From Bifidobacteriaceae bacterium (GTDB lineage Bacteria > Actinomycetota > Actinomycetes > Actinomycetales > WQXJ01), in NCBI GenBank assembly GCA_031267825.1, contig JAIRYJ010000017.1, positions 62,001 through 126,000 of the forward strand: a DNA stretch of 64,000 bases, in the 5' to 3' direction. The notes below the pieces were generated by a model. The model did not search any database, had not been told where the DNA came from, and saw only the letters and a list, made by a program, of their open reading frames with translations. The position numbers and the translations under genes are program-made. Shown here piece by piece: positions 25,950 to 35,498 of the stretch. Within the stretch, counting starts at the first letter, position 1; every line of letters starts with the position of its first letter.

Positions 25950-28478
25950 ATGGGTTGGCAGCCGCTAAGTGATCCGCTTGACCGCACACGATTCCCGGTT
26001 GAACCGTGGAGCTTGCGTGAGGTTTCGCCGTCTTTGGCTGATCTTGGCCGGACCGAGACGCTGTTCGCTGTCGGTAACGGCTACCTGGGCATGAGAGCCA
26101 ACCCAGAAGAAGGCCGGGTCGCCTACGAACACGGCACCTACATCAACGGGTTCCATGAAACCTTCCGGATCCGGCACGCCGAGGACGCTTACGGCTTCGC
26201 GACTGTCGGCCAAACAATGGTCAACGTGCCGGACACCAAAGTGATCCGGCTATATGTCGATGACGAACCGCTGCTCCTAGCGGTAGCTGACTTGCCGCAC
26301 TATGAGCGGGTACTTGACTTCCGCAGCGGCCAACTGGTGCGGCGGCTAACCTGGCGGACGCCATCGGGCATTCTGGCTCAAATCCGATCCAGCCGGATGG
26401 TTTCACTCAGCGAACGCCACTTGGCTGTCATGACCTATGAAGTTGTCTTGGACCGTGACGCTCCTTTGACTTTGGCTTCGCTAACTATCAACCGCCAAGA
26501 CGGCGAAGACGAATACCACGTCTCCGGGCCGGACGCCGGTGATCCGAGCTGGGATCCGCGTAAGACGGAAGTGTTCCACAGCCGGGTCCTTGAACCGGCG
26601 CTAGCTGTCCGCGACCCGTTGACTGGCCGCCTTGAACTGGGTTACCGCTGCACCAATTCGGCCATGACAGTGGCACTGGCGGTTGATGAGAGGCTGGAAA
26701 CGGACAGCGGTTTCAGCCGGACTGACAGCCTTGAAACGGACTTGGCTGAAACTCGTTTCACTGTTCAAGCCAAGGCCGGCCAACCGGTCAAGCTAGTCAA
26801 AATGGTGGCTTATCACACGTCACGTGGTGTCCCGCCAGCAGAACTAGCCAGCCGTTGCGCTTTGACCCTAGACCGGGCTGACCGGAGCGGGCTGGATCAG
26901 CTAGAACTTGAACAACGTGACTGTTTAGACCAGTTCTGGCAGCGGTCAGATGTCGTAGTCCACGGCCAAGGCGCCATCCAGCAGGCGGTCCGCTGGAATC
27001 TGTTCCAGGTTATACAGGCCGCCGCGCGGGCTGAAGGAGCGGGCATCCCAGCTAAAGGTGTGACTGGTTCAGGTTATTCAGGTCACCATTTTTGGGACGC
27101 TGAAATCTATCTGCTGCCATTCTTGACTTACACAACACCGCGCTGGTCGCGCAGTGCTTTACGTTTCCGCTACACCATGCTTGATGCCGCCCGGCGCCGC
27201 GCCCGCGAACTGTCAGAAACTGGCGCCCTGTTCCCGTGGCGGACCATTAACGGTGAAGAGGCGTCCGCTTTTTACGCCGCCGGAACAGCCCAGTATCACA
27301 TTGACGCGGATGTGGCTTACGCCTTGAACCAATATTTGAGAGCGACTGGCGATACTGACTTCCTGGAACGTGAAGGTATCGACATCCTGGTGGAAACCGC
27401 CCGGATGTGGAACGGGCTTGGTTTTATGCGTCTCGATGGTGGTGGCGGGCCAGCTGAGTTCCACATTCACGGCGTGACTGGTCCTGACGAATACACCACC
27501 GTGGTGAACGACAATTTGTTCACTAATGTCATGGCCCGGTTTAACTTGCGGGCAGCGGCCGACGCTCTGCGCGGCATTGAACTGACCAATCCGGAAGCCT
27601 ATTCGAAGGCTGTTGCCCGGCTAGATCTAAGCCCGGATGAGCCAGCGCGTTGGCTTGAATCAGCCGGTGCGATGCACATCCCATATGACTCCTCATTGGG
27701 TATAAACCCGCAAGATGACCAGTTCCTGGAGAAAGAAATATGGGATTTGGCGTCAACGCCACCCAGTCAGCGGCCGTTGTTGCTGCATTATCACCCGCTG
27801 GTGATTTACCGTTTCCAAGTCCTGAAACAAGCTGATGTGGTTCTGGCACAGTTCCTCTGCGCACATGATTTCACGTCTGACGAGAAGCTAGCTGATTTTG
27901 ACTATTACGATCCGCTGACAACCCGTGATTCGTCGTTGAGCGCTGTGGCGCAAGGCATCATGGCGTCTGAGGTTGGTTATCAGGAACTCGGCCAAAAGTA
28001 TTTCCGTGAGGCGCTTTATGTTGACTTAGCGGACGTTCACGGTAACGCGTCCGATGGCGTCCATACGGCTTCAGCCGGTGGCGTCTGGTCCGCGTTGGTG
28101 TTTGGTTTTGGTGGTTTACGGGACTCTGACGGCCAGATCCGGTTTGATCCGCGGCTGCCTGAACTGTGGGACGGCCTAACCTTCCGTTTGACTGTTTCAG
28201 GCGCCCGTCTGCGGGTTGATTTGCGTCAAGAGGAGTTGACCCTGACCTTAGAAGCAGGCACCCAGGCTGATGTTTTTGTCCGTGGCGAGCCGGTTCATTT
28301 GTCCGGCTCAGAACCAACGGTGGTGGCTTTAGCTGGTCAAGGGCCACGCCTGATTGGTGCGCCAACCGCCCGTGACATCACTGGGGCACGCCGCTCAGAT
28401 GGTTCAGTTATCACAGCCAGTGTGCCGCCAGCGGTTGGTGACCTGACTGATGGCGCAACCGGGTCAGACACCGGCTGA
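25950..28478 (+). CDS. Glycoside hydrolase family 65 (disaccharide phosphorylase or hydrolase)
   Basis: Cytoplasmic enzyme, 842 aa from ATG 25950, where the family-typical FPVEPWSLRE comes within about 20 residues; an upstream GTG/ATG at 25878 would add 24 atypical residues. The N-terminal beta-sandwich (about 10-270) leads to an (alpha/alpha)6 barrel with GSGYSGHHFWDAEIYLLPF and the catalytic acid E514 in HGVTGPDEYT, then a C-terminal beta domain. GH65 includes maltose, trehalose, kojibiose and nigerose phosphorylases; the subtype is not resolved. No beta-phosphoglucomutase gene, the usual partner, is adjacent. It converges on hppA with a 14-nt gap. Confidence 0.9.
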   Translation: MGWQPLSDPLDRTRFPVEPWSLREVSPSLADLGRTETLFAVGNGYLGMRANPEEGRVAYEHGTYINGFHETFRIRHAEDAYGFATVGQTMVNVPDTKVIRLYVDDEPLLLAVADLPHYERVLDFRSGQLVRRLTWRTPSGILAQIRSSRMVSLSERHLAVMTYEVVLDRDAPLTLASLTINRQDGEDEYHVSGPDAGDPSWDPRKTEVFHSRVLEPALAVRDPLTGRLELGYRCTNSAMTVALAVDERLETDSGFSRTDSLETDLAETRFTVQAKAGQPVKLVKMVAYHTSRGVPPAELASRCALTLDRADRSGLDQLELEQRDCLDQFWQRSDVVVHGQGAIQQAVRWNLFQVIQAAARAEGAGIPAKGVTGSGYSGHHFWDAEIYLLPFLTYTTPRWSRSALRFRYTMLDAARRRARELSETGALFPWRTINGEEASAFYAAGTAQYHIDADVAYALNQYLRATGDTDFLEREGIDILVETARMWNGLGFMRLDGGGGPAEFHIHGVTGPDEYTTVVNDNLFTNVMARFNLRAAADALRGIELTNPEAYSKAVARLDLSPDEPARWLESAGAMHIPYDSSLGINPQDDQFLEKEIWDLASTPPSQRPLLLHYHPLVIYRFQVLKQADVVLAQFLCAHDFTSDEKLADFDYYDPLTTRDSSLSAVAQGIMASEVGYQELGQKYFREALYVDLADVHGNASDGVHTASAGGVWSALVFGFGGLRDSDGQIRFDPRLPELWDGLTFRLTVSGARLRVDLRQEELTLTLEAGTQADVFVRGEPVHLSGSEPTVVALAGQGPRLIGAPTARDITGARRSDGSVITASVPPAVGDLTDGATGSDTG

Positions 28479-28492
28479 ACGCCGCCGCCTTG

Positions 28493-30838
28493 TTAGGCGA
28501 GGGCCTTTTCTAGTTCAGGGCCTTCCATTTTGTCGATCCGGCTGGCCCGGATACGGGACCAAACGATCGGCCCAATGGCGATGCAAGCGGCCAGAATGGC
28601 AAGCGTGATTCGCATCGGATGATTCGCTTCCGGTGACAAGCTCATGTTGACGACTAGTGGCGCGATCAGCACACTAACCAAGTTCATCACCTTGATTAGC
28701 GGGTTGATGGCAGGCCCGGCGGTGTCCTTGAACGGATCGCCAACCGTGTCACCGATCACAGCCGCGGCATGGGATTCAGAGTTCTTGCCGCCGTAATGGC
28801 CATCCTCGACCAGCTTCTTGGCGTTGTCCCAAGCTCCGCCTGAGTTAGCCAAGAAGACCGCCATTAGTAAGCCGGTGGCGATTGCTCCGCCTAAGAAACC
28901 GGCCAGCGGGCCAACTCCTAAACCAAGCCCAACAGCGACCGGAGCGAAGGCCGCCAACAAACCTGGAGCCGCCAATTCACGCAACGAATCACGGGTGCAA
29001 ATATCGACCACCTCGGAATAGTCCGGCTTGACCTCGCCTGTCATGATGCGCGGCTCGTTCCTAAACTGCCGACGCACCACCAAGACGATCGCCCCGGCGG
29101 CCCTGGTGACGGCATCGATCGCCAAACCCGAGAAAAGGAACACCGTGGCGGCACCCAATATCACGCCAACCAAGGTGAGCGGCCGGATGATCTCATATTG
29201 GACCATGGCGTCAAGGAACCCGCCTTTAGCCATGACACCCTCAATCGCGGCCTTAGCTGATTCGACTGAATCGTTGTATGAACCAAACAAGGCGGTCGCC
29301 GCCAAGACAGCTGTCGCAATGGCGATACCTTTGGTGATCGCTTTGGTGGTGTTGCCAACGGCGTCAAGGTCAGTTAGTGACTTGGCCGCCTGACCGGAAA
29401 CCTCACCTGACATTTCAGCGATGCCTTGGGCGTTGTCAGACACCGGCCCAAAGGTGTCCATCGCCACAATCACCCCAACTGTTGTCAACAAGCCGCAACC
29501 AGCTAAAGCGACCAGGAACAACGCCATTGTCGTGTTCCCGCCGGACAGCAGGAACAATCCGCAAAGCGCGGCGGCGATGGTCCCGCCGGTGTAGACAGCT
29601 GATTCCAAACCAACACCAACCCCGGAAAGCACAACTGTGGCTGGCCCGGTGGTGGTGGTTTTAGCGACATGACGGGTTGGTCTTGACTCGGTGCCAGTGA
29701 AATAACCGGTGATCCACAAGATCAGCCCAGCTAGAACAATGCCGATCACAACCGCGCCGACCACCGGCCAACGCGGGTCATTGTTGCCGAGTGTGTCCAG
29801 TGCCGGGTTGCCGAAGGCGGCGTATGAGTCAGGCAAATAGATGAACGTCATCACCGCCGTGGCGATGGCCGCGATCAGGGCGGAAAGGTAAAAACCACGG
29901 TAGATCGCGGTCAGGCCGTTCTCGCCTTTGCGGACCCGGGTGATGAAGACACCAATGGCGGCCGTGATCGCACCGATGGCCGGAACCATCAGCGGGAAGA
30001 TCAACCCATCAGCGCCGAAGGCGGCCCGGCCCAAAATGAGCGACGCGACCAGCGTGACAGCGTAAGACTCGAACAAGTCAGCCGCCATGCCGGCACAGTC
30101 ACCAACATTGTCACCGACGTTGTCGGCGATTGTGGCGGCGTTACGCGGATCATCTTCAGGGATACCTTGCTCAACTTTGCCCACCAGGTCAGCGCCAACA
30201 TCAGCCGCCTTAGTGAAGATACCGCCACCAACACGCATGAACATGGCTAGCAGGGCGGCTCCAAAACCGAAGCCTTCGAGGACGGATGGCGCATCGGTTT
30301 GGAAGATCAAGACAACCGATGCGGCACCAAGCAACCCCAAGCCGACAGTTGTCAAACCAACCACACCGCCAGTCTTGAAAGCGATTGAGGCGCCCCGTTC
30401 ACGGCCGCCTTCCTGGTCCATCGCGGCGGCCGCTACCCGCACATTGGCTCTGGTCGCCAACCACATGCCGAGATATCCGATGGTCGCTGAGAAAGCAGCG
30501 CCAACTAGGAAAGACACCGCCCGTCCGATCCGCACCTCGACACTGCCAGGCAGGAATGAGAGCAGCACCATAACAACCACCACAAAGGCGGCCAAGGTGC
30601 GCAGTTGGCGTTTCAAATAAGCGGAGGCGCCTTGCTGAACAGCCGCCGCGATCTCTTGCATTTTGGGTGAGCCTTGGTCCTCGGCTAGGACCTTGGCCCG
30701 CAGGCCGGCCGCTGTGCCGAGGGCCGCCAAAGCGATCAAGGCGACAACCCCGGCGATAATCATGCCTGGTGTGGTCAGACTAGCGGCAGGCTGGTCAGCC
30801 ATGACTGTGGGATCGGCACTTACTAACAATTCGATCAT
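28493..30838 (-). CDS. hppA: K+-independent proton-translocating membrane pyrophosphatase
   Basis: Hydrolyses cytoplasmic pyrophosphate and pumps protons outwards; 781 aa with about 16 membrane helices. The substrate loop reads GGGIFTKAADVGADLVGKVE, followed by DDPRNAATIADNVGDNVGDC. The GNTTKA motif carries the lysine that marks the K+-independent class, whereas K+-dependent enzymes have Ala there. The second metal-binding region is GDTVGDPFKDTAGPA. I chose ATG 30838 because AAGGAG lies 10 nt upstream; the frame is open to 30940, but that extension lacks a ribosome site and family similarity. It is divergent from purD. Confidence 0.95.
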   Translation of the reverse strand: MIELLVSADPTVMADQPAASLTTPGMIIAGVVALIALAALGTAAGLRAKVLAEDQGSPKMQEIAAAVQQGASAYLKRQLRTLAAFVVVVMVLLSFLPGSVEVRIGRAVSFLVGAAFSATIGYLGMWLATRANVRVAAAAMDQEGGRERGASIAFKTGGVVGLTTVGLGLLGAASVVLIFQTDAPSVLEGFGFGAALLAMFMRVGGGIFTKAADVGADLVGKVEQGIPEDDPRNAATIADNVGDNVGDCAGMAADLFESYAVTLVASLILGRAAFGADGLIFPLMVPAIGAITAAIGVFITRVRKGENGLTAIYRGFYLSALIAAIATAVMTFIYLPDSYAAFGNPALDTLGNNDPRWPVVGAVVIGIVLAGLILWITGYFTGTESRPTRHVAKTTTTGPATVVLSGVGVGLESAVYTGGTIAAALCGLFLLSGGNTTMALFLVALAGCGLLTTVGVIVAMDTFGPVSDNAQGIAEMSGEVSGQAAKSLTDLDAVGNTTKAITKGIAIATAVLAATALFGSYNDSVESAKAAIEGVMAKGGFLDAMVQYEIIRPLTLVGVILGAATVFLFSGLAIDAVTRAAGAIVLVVRRQFRNEPRIMTGEVKPDYSEVVDICTRDSLRELAAPGLLAAFAPVAVGLGLGVGPLAGFLGGAIATGLLMAVFLANSGGAWDNAKKLVEDGHYGGKNSESHAAAVIGDTVGDPFKDTAGPAINPLIKVMNLVSVLIAPLVVNMSLSPEANHPMRITLAILAACIAIGPIVWSRIRASRIDKMEGPELEKALA

Positions 30839-31050
30839 GTTTCTTAAACTCCTTGAGGTCAGGTCGGCGCTGACCTCGGCCGGGGTGCCACCTGGACGTT
30901 GGTCCCATATTAGGGGATACCCGGGTGTTGATCGAACCAATTCATCGGATGAAATTCCCGAAAAGGCTTACAACCGCTGGTAGAGGCCGTTCCGCTGGAA
31001 TCATGTCGGGGGCTGACCGACCACCCTGGTGTCCAATAGGCTTGGCTGTC

Positions 31051-32307
31051 GTGAGAATTCTTGTGTTGGGCTCTGGTGCCCGGGAGCACTGCATCGTCCA
31101 TTCTTTGCAACGTGAAGGCGGGCACGTCTTGTTCGCCGCGCCTGGTAATCCGGGTATCGCCCGGCAGGCCGAATTACACAACGTTGACCTGACGTCTGGT
31201 CCGGCGGTGGCCTATTTGGCCCGGAAGTTGCGTTGCGACTTGGTTGTGGTTGGCCCAGAAGCGCCGTTAGTAGACGGTGTGGCCGATGCCGTCCGGGCGG
31301 CGGGCGTTGCCTGCTTCGGCCCGGGTGCGGCGCCAGCCCGTCTGGAAGGGTCAAAGACTTTCGCTAAGCGGATCATGGCGGAAGCTGGTGTGGCGACGGC
31401 CGAATCGCGCACGGCGGCGACCCGTGATGAGGCGGCCGCCGCGTTGGATGAGTTCGGACCGCCCTATGTGGTCAAGAATGATGGCTTGGCGGCCGGGAAG
31501 GGTGTTGTCGTAACTGATTCACGTGAGGCTGCCCTGATGCACGCCCAATACTGTTTTGACGCTGGTTCGCCGGTCGTGATTGAACAGTTCCTTGACGGGC
31601 CGGAGGTGTCAGTCTTCTGTGTCAGCGATGGACAAACGGTTCTGCCTCTGGCGCCCGCCCAAGATTTCAAACGCGCCCTAGACAATGATCAGGGCCTCAA
31701 CACTGGTGGCATGGGGGCTTATTCGCCGCTGCCGTGGGCGCCGGCTGATTTGGCTGAACGGGTTGTTGAACAGGTGGCCCGTCCGGTGGTAGCGCGAATG
31801 GCGGAATTGGGGCAGCCGTTCCAAGGTTTGCTTTACTGCGGTTTGGCTTTGACGACGGCGGGTTTGCGGGTGGTCGAGTTCAATGTGCGTTTCGGTGACC
31901 CTGAAACCCAGGTGGTTTTGGCTCGCCTGGCGACACCGCTGTCGAAGGTATTACTGGCGGCCGCGACTGGCACATTAGACCAGGTGGGCCCCCTGATCTG
32001 GTCAAGTGAATCGGCTGTCACAGTGGTTTTGGCGGCCGCCAACTATCCCGGCCGGCCCACCTTAGGTGATCCGGTCAGCGGGATTGACGCGGCTTGCGCT
32101 ATTCCTGGTGTCTATGTCTTGGAGGCGGGCACCAAACTGAATGATGAAGCTGAACTGGTTTCATCTGGTGGGCGGGTTCTGTCAGTGGTGGGTATGGGAC
32201 CGAATCTGGCGGCTGCCCGCGACCGGGCCTATGCCGGGATTCAAACGATTCATCTTGAAGGCTCGCATTATCGGACTGATATCGCCTTGCGCGCCGCGCT
32301 CGCCTGA
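31051..32307 (+). CDS. purD: Phosphoribosylamine-glycine ligase (GAR synthetase)
   Basis: Second step of purine synthesis: 5-phosphoribosylamine + glycine + ATP to GAR. 418 aa from GTG 31051, the usual length. N domain LVLGSGAREH, ATP-grasp region GPEAPLV...PYVVKNDGLAAGKGVVV, and metal-binding EFNVRFGDPE. The frame is open upstream to 30925 but those residues are not family-like. No strong ribosome site precedes 31051, so translation may be leaderless. purQ converges 30 nt downstream. Confidence 0.95.
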   Translation: MRILVLGSGAREHCIVHSLQREGGHVLFAAPGNPGIARQAELHNVDLTSGPAVAYLARKLRCDLVVVGPEAPLVDGVADAVRAAGVACFGPGAAPARLEGSKTFAKRIMAEAGVATAESRTAATRDEAAAALDEFGPPYVVKNDGLAAGKGVVVTDSREAALMHAQYCFDAGSPVVIEQFLDGPEVSVFCVSDGQTVLPLAPAQDFKRALDNDQGLNTGGMGAYSPLPWAPADLAERVVEQVARPVVARMAELGQPFQGLLYCGLALTTAGLRVVEFNVRFGDPETQVVLARLATPLSKVLLAAATGTLDQVGPLIWSSESAVTVVLAAANYPGRPTLGDPVSGIDAACAIPGVYVLEAGTKLNDEAELVSSGGRVLSVVGMGPNLAAARDRAYAGIQTIHLEGSHYRTDIALRAALA

Positions 32308-32337
32308 CGGCCCCGCCTCAGACCGTGATGTCGCTGG

Positions 32338-33045
32338 TCAAGCGGCGGCTCCGGCTGAAAGCCAGTTGATGACCGAAGTGAAGAAGCCTAAGCCATCTTG
32401 GCCAGCCCGAGCGCCAGCCGCCGAATCGGGGCCGAAGCCTGGTTCGACAGCGTGTTCAGGATGCGGCATTAGGCCCACCACATTGCCGGCCGGGTTGGTG
32501 ATCCCAGCGATGTCATGACGCGAACCGTTCGGGTTCCAGCCTTGGTAGCGGAAAACGACCCGGCCTTCGGCTTCGAGTTCCGCTAGCGTCCGGTCCGACG
32601 CCTGGAATTGGCCGTCTTGGTTTTTCAGCGGGATGACGATCTCCTGACCGGGGCTAAAAGCACTGGTCCAGGCTGTTTGACTGGTTTCGACCCGGAGTGG
32701 TTGTTCGCGGCAAATGAAGGCGCGGTGATTGTTCTTGATCATCGCGCCTGGTAGCAGATGCGACTCTGTCAGCACCTGGAACCCATTGCAGATGCCCAAC
32801 ACCGGCATGCCGCCCCTGGCGGCCTGAATGATTGTTTCCATGACTGGTGCGAAGCGAGCGATCGCCCCGGCCCGCAGATAATCGCCGTAAGAAAAACCAC
32901 CCGGCAAGATGACCGCGTCACAGCCGTGCAATGTCCGGTCGCCGTGCCACAAGGACACACCCTCGCCGCCAGCTAGGCGGACCGCTCGCAGGGCGTCGCG
33001 GTCATCTAAGGTGCCGGGGAAAGTCACCACCCCAAACCGGATCAT
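32338..33045 (-). CDS. purQ: Phosphoribosylformylglycinamidine synthase glutaminase subunit
   Basis: Class I glutamine amidotransferase subunit that supplies ammonia to the PurL synthetase, 235 aa. The catalytic triad is visible: C86 in LGICNGFQ, and H195 and E197 in MPHPEHAVE. The oxyanion loop is [14 protein letters not shown]. The start overlaps the purS stop by 4 nt. The partner purL is not in the window, so the PurLQS complex is encoded at two loci. Confidence 0.96.
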   Translation of the reverse strand: MIRFGVVTFPGTLDDRDALRAVRLAGGEGVSLWHGDRTLHGCDAVILPGGFSYGDYLRAGAIARFAPVMETIIQAARGGMPVLGICNGFQVLTESHLLPGAMIKNNHRAFICREQPLRVETSQTAWTSAFSPGQEIVIPLKNQDGQFQASDRTLAELEAEGRVVFRYQGWNPNGSRHDIAGITNPAGNVVGLMPHPEHAVEPGFGPDSAAGARAGQDGLGFFTSVINWLSAGAAA

Positions 33046-33332
33046 GCGGCCGGACCCTGGGTGGTCGGATCCTCCAGTGACGGTTCTGGCTCGGCCCTGA
33101 CGGACACGACATCCTCAATCACCGGGTTGGACAGCAACGTCACAGCGGCCTGGTGGGCGGCCGCTAAGACCTCGGCCGTGGCCGGGCCGGTGACCTCCAA
33201 TTCGAACCGTTTACCCTGGCGGACGGCCTGGAATTGGCCAAAGCCGAGGCGCGGCAAGGCGCCTTGGACGGCCTTGCCTTGGGGGTCAAGAATTTCTGGT
33301 TTGGGCATGATGTCTACGATCACGCGGGCCAT
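33042..33332 (-). CDS. purS: Phosphoribosylformylglycinamidine synthase subunit PurS
   Basis: Small structural subunit that bridges PurQ and PurL in the three-part FGAM synthase. 96 aa, with a C-terminal tail of about 15 residues beyond the usual about 80. Family cues are [20 protein letters not shown] and FELEVTG. Its leader contains a long perfect inverted repeat (33383-33455). It is the first gene of the purS-purQ pair. Confidence 0.94.
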   Translation of the reverse strand: MARVIVDIMPKPEILDPQGKAVQGALPRLGFGQFQAVRQGKRFELEVTGPATAEVLAAAHQAAVTLLSNPVIEDVVSVRAEPEPSLEDPTTQGPAA

Positions 33333-33382
33333 GGGTCACCTCTGGCTGGAATTTGTGGATTGGCTCCACCAGCCTACTGTGC

Positions 33383-33455
33383 GCCCTGTTCGGCCGCTGC
33401 GGTCGCCGGGTTGAAGCCGCCGAACCGTGTTTGGGAAGTAGCGGCCGAACAGGGC
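33383..33455. other. Perfect 16-bp inverted repeat in the purC-purS gap
   Basis: GCCCTGTTCGGCCGCT (33383-33398) and AGCGGCCGAACAGGGC (33440-33455) are exact complements separated by 41 nt, which can pair further internally (CGGGTT/GAACCG). On the minus strand it lies after the purC stop and about 50 nt before the purS start, so it could be a terminator or a purS leader structure. Confidence 0.8.
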
Positions 33456-33536
33456 CGTCAGGCGATCACGTGACCAGCGAAGACGCGGCAGGCAAGCAAG
33501 GTGGCGTGCTTCGGTCCGTGATTTTTGACCACGGCC

Positions 33537-34436
33537 CTAGCCGCTGAAGTGGTCGCCGGTGAGGCGTTCGTAGGCCTCGATGTAGCGCTGGCGGGTCTTG
33601 TCGACGATTTCCTGAGGTAGTTCAGGCGGCGGCGACTGACGGTCCCAGCCTGACACCCCGGTCAGCCAGTCACGCAGGAACTGCTTATCAAATGATGGCT
33701 GCGGCCCGCCCGGCTCCCAGGTTCTGGCATCCCAGTAACGCGACGAGTCAGGAGTCAAAACCTCATCACCTAAGGTCAGTTCACCATTGGCAGCTGCCCG
33801 GCCGAACTCGAACTTGGTGTCCGCCAGGATCAGACCACGTTGGCGGGCGATCCGCTCAGCCGCCGCATACAGCAGGACAGTCGTGTCACGCAAGGTCTCA
33901 GCCGTCCGTTGGCCAAGCTGGTCAGCCACAAAACTGAGCGGCACGTTCTCATCATGCTCACCTTGTTCAGCTTTGGTGGCGGGCGTGAAAATCGGTTCCG
34001 GCAAGCGGTCACCATCACGCAGCCCGGCCGGTAGCTGGATGCCCGTAACTTGGCCGTTGCGTCGGTATTCGGCCAGGCCGGAGCCGGTCAGGTAGCCCCG
34101 GGCGACGCATTCGACAGGGTACATGTCAAGCCGTTGGCAGATCATGGCACGTCCCTGGACAGGTGTCGGCACATCAAGTGACACCAGATGATTCGGTACC
34201 AGAGTGCTCAACTGGTCAAACCACCAGACACTCAGAGCCGTCAGAATCTTGCCTTTACCAGGTATTAAGGTCGGCAGAACGTAATCATAAGCACTGATTT
34301 TGTCGCTCGTTACAATCAGGATGACATCACTGAAAGGTGAAGCCACAGACGGTTCGTAGATGTCGCGGATCTTGCCGGAGGCGACGTATTGCCAACCCTC
34401 AAGTTCCAGGTGGGCAGGCGGTGTCGGATTAGTCAC
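33537..34436 (-). CDS. purC: Phosphoribosylaminoimidazole-succinocarboxamide synthase
   Basis: Joins CAIR and aspartate with ATP to give SAICAR. 299 aa, in the range of the longer bacterial/fungal-type enzyme. Cues are SGKIRDIYE at the N-terminus, KISAYDYVLPTLIPGKGKIL, ECVARGYLTGSG, and LADTKFEFG in the second half. The start is GTG 34436. It is on the same strand as purS-purQ but separated by 204 nt containing a strong inverted repeat, so it is probably its own transcript. Confidence 0.95.
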   Translation of the reverse strand: MTNPTPPAHLELEGWQYVASGKIRDIYEPSVASPFSDVILIVTSDKISAYDYVLPTLIPGKGKILTALSVWWFDQLSTLVPNHLVSLDVPTPVQGRAMICQRLDMYPVECVARGYLTGSGLAEYRRNGQVTGIQLPAGLRDGDRLPEPIFTPATKAEQGEHDENVPLSFVADQLGQRTAETLRDTTVLLYAAAERIARQRGLILADTKFEFGRAAANGELTLGDEVLTPDSSRYWDARTWEPGGPQPSFDKQFLRDWLTGVSGWDRQSPPPELPQEIVDKTRQRYIEAYERLTGDHFSG

Positions 34437-34516
34437 GTCCTCAAGTTTGGCACGCCTTATTGCCCGATGCCGTCCGTCAGTCTCCCATCCCAGGGTTCGG
34501 CAAGTCGCCGTCCGTT

Positions 34517-34533
34517 CAGGCGGGTTCCGCCTG
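34517..34533 (-). terminator. GC-rich hairpin between rplI and purC
   Basis: CAGGCGG GTT CCGCCTG is a perfect 7-bp stem with a three-base loop. It lies downstream of the rplI hairpin and upstream of purC. It could be a second terminator or part of the purC leader. Confidence 0.45.
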
Positions 34534-34604
34534 TCCGTGGCCGGCGGACGCCAATCCGTCGCCTACTTGGCTGGTAGCCGACACAACCGGACCACTCAAG
34601 CCGA

Positions 34605-34643
34605 CTGGGCGGCATCGTCCTTAACGGAACGATGACCGCCCAG
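34605..34643 (-). terminator. Hairpin terminator after rplI
   Basis: CTGGGCGG-C-ATCGT pairs with ACGAT-GA-CCGCCCAG (13 pairs with a small internal loop). It begins 10 nt after the rplI stop and probably ends the rpsF-ssb-rpsR-rplI transcript. No U-run follows. Confidence 0.65.
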
Positions 34644-34652
34644 ACAGCCGAA

Positions 34653-35102
34653 TCAGGCAGCGACAACCTGGATGTTCAAGGGTGCCGCGACTGACTCGTG
34701 AAGGTGCGCCTGGATTGTGTAATCGCCAGTTGTCTTGATCCGCTGCGACAGGTCAATCTTGCGCCGGTCAAGGTCAAAGCCGGTTTCTTGTTTGACCGCA
34801 GCGGCTATGTCAGCTGTCGTAACAGTGCCGAAGAGCCGCCCGCCAGCTCCTGCCCGGGCTACCACCCGGACGGTTGCTTGACGTAGCTTGTCGGCGGCCG
34901 CCAGAGCGTCCTCGACAGTCGCCATTTCGCGTGCCTTCATGGCGCGACGCATCGCGGCGATCTGCTTTTCGGCGCCCTTGGTCCAAGGTGTGGCGAGTTT
35001 TCGTGGCAGCAGATAGTTACGGGCGTAGCCGTCCTTAACTTCTACGATGTCACCGGCTTCGCCAAGGCCGGCCACGTTGTGTGTCAAAATGATTTTGGCC
35101 AT
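34653..35102 (-). CDS. rplI: 50S ribosomal protein L9
   Basis: 149 aa, full family length. The N-terminal 23S-rRNA-binding domain reads MAKIILTHNVAGLGEAGDIV and DGYARNYLLPR. A long connecting helix and a C-terminal domain follow. Last gene of rpsF-ssb-rpsR-rplI, followed by a hairpin. Confidence 0.97.
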   Translation of the reverse strand: MAKIILTHNVAGLGEAGDIVEVKDGYARNYLLPRKLATPWTKGAEKQIAAMRRAMKAREMATVEDALAAADKLRQATVRVVARAGAGGRLFGTVTTADIAAAVKQETGFDLDRRKIDLSQRIKTTGDYTIQAHLHESVAAPLNIQVVAA

Positions 35103-35141
35103 TAGTTGTTCCTCCTAGTCCGGTCAGCTAAGGCGGCCGTC

Positions 35142-35378
35142 TCAGCGCCCTGAACTTGAGTAAGGCAGCAAAGCCATTTCGCGGGCGTTCTTAACCGCCC
35201 GCGCCACAGCGCGCTGCTCCTGGACCGATAACCCGGTGACGCGGCGGGCGCGAATCTTGCCCCGTTCCGAGAGAAACTTGCGCAACAGCGCGATGTCTTT
35301 GTAGTCGATCTCGCCTTGTGGGCTGACCCGGGGTTGGCTGACCCTTTTCTTGGGCTTCCGAGGTGGTGGTTTAGCCAT
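35142..35378 (-). CDS. rpsR: 30S ribosomal protein S18
   Basis: 78 aa from ATG 35378, chosen because AAAGGAG lies 9 nt upstream and the protein then starts MAKPPPRKP; the frame is open to 35420 without a better site. The core reads [20 protein letters not shown] and [20 protein letters not shown]. It has no CxxC zinc motif, so it is of the zinc-free type. Confidence 0.96.
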   Translation of the reverse strand: MAKPPPRKPKKRVSQPRVSPQGEIDYKDIALLRKFLSERGKIRARRVTGLSVQEQRAVARAVKNAREMALLPYSSSGR

Positions 35379-35498
35379 TTGTCTTGGCTCCTTTGAATGG
35401 TGAATGGAAAAGTCTTGCAATGGTGAATCCGGCTGGGATGTTTGGCGTCCGCCCTTTTGGATAGGGGGCGAAGTGCCAGAACTACCGGCCTGCCAGGC

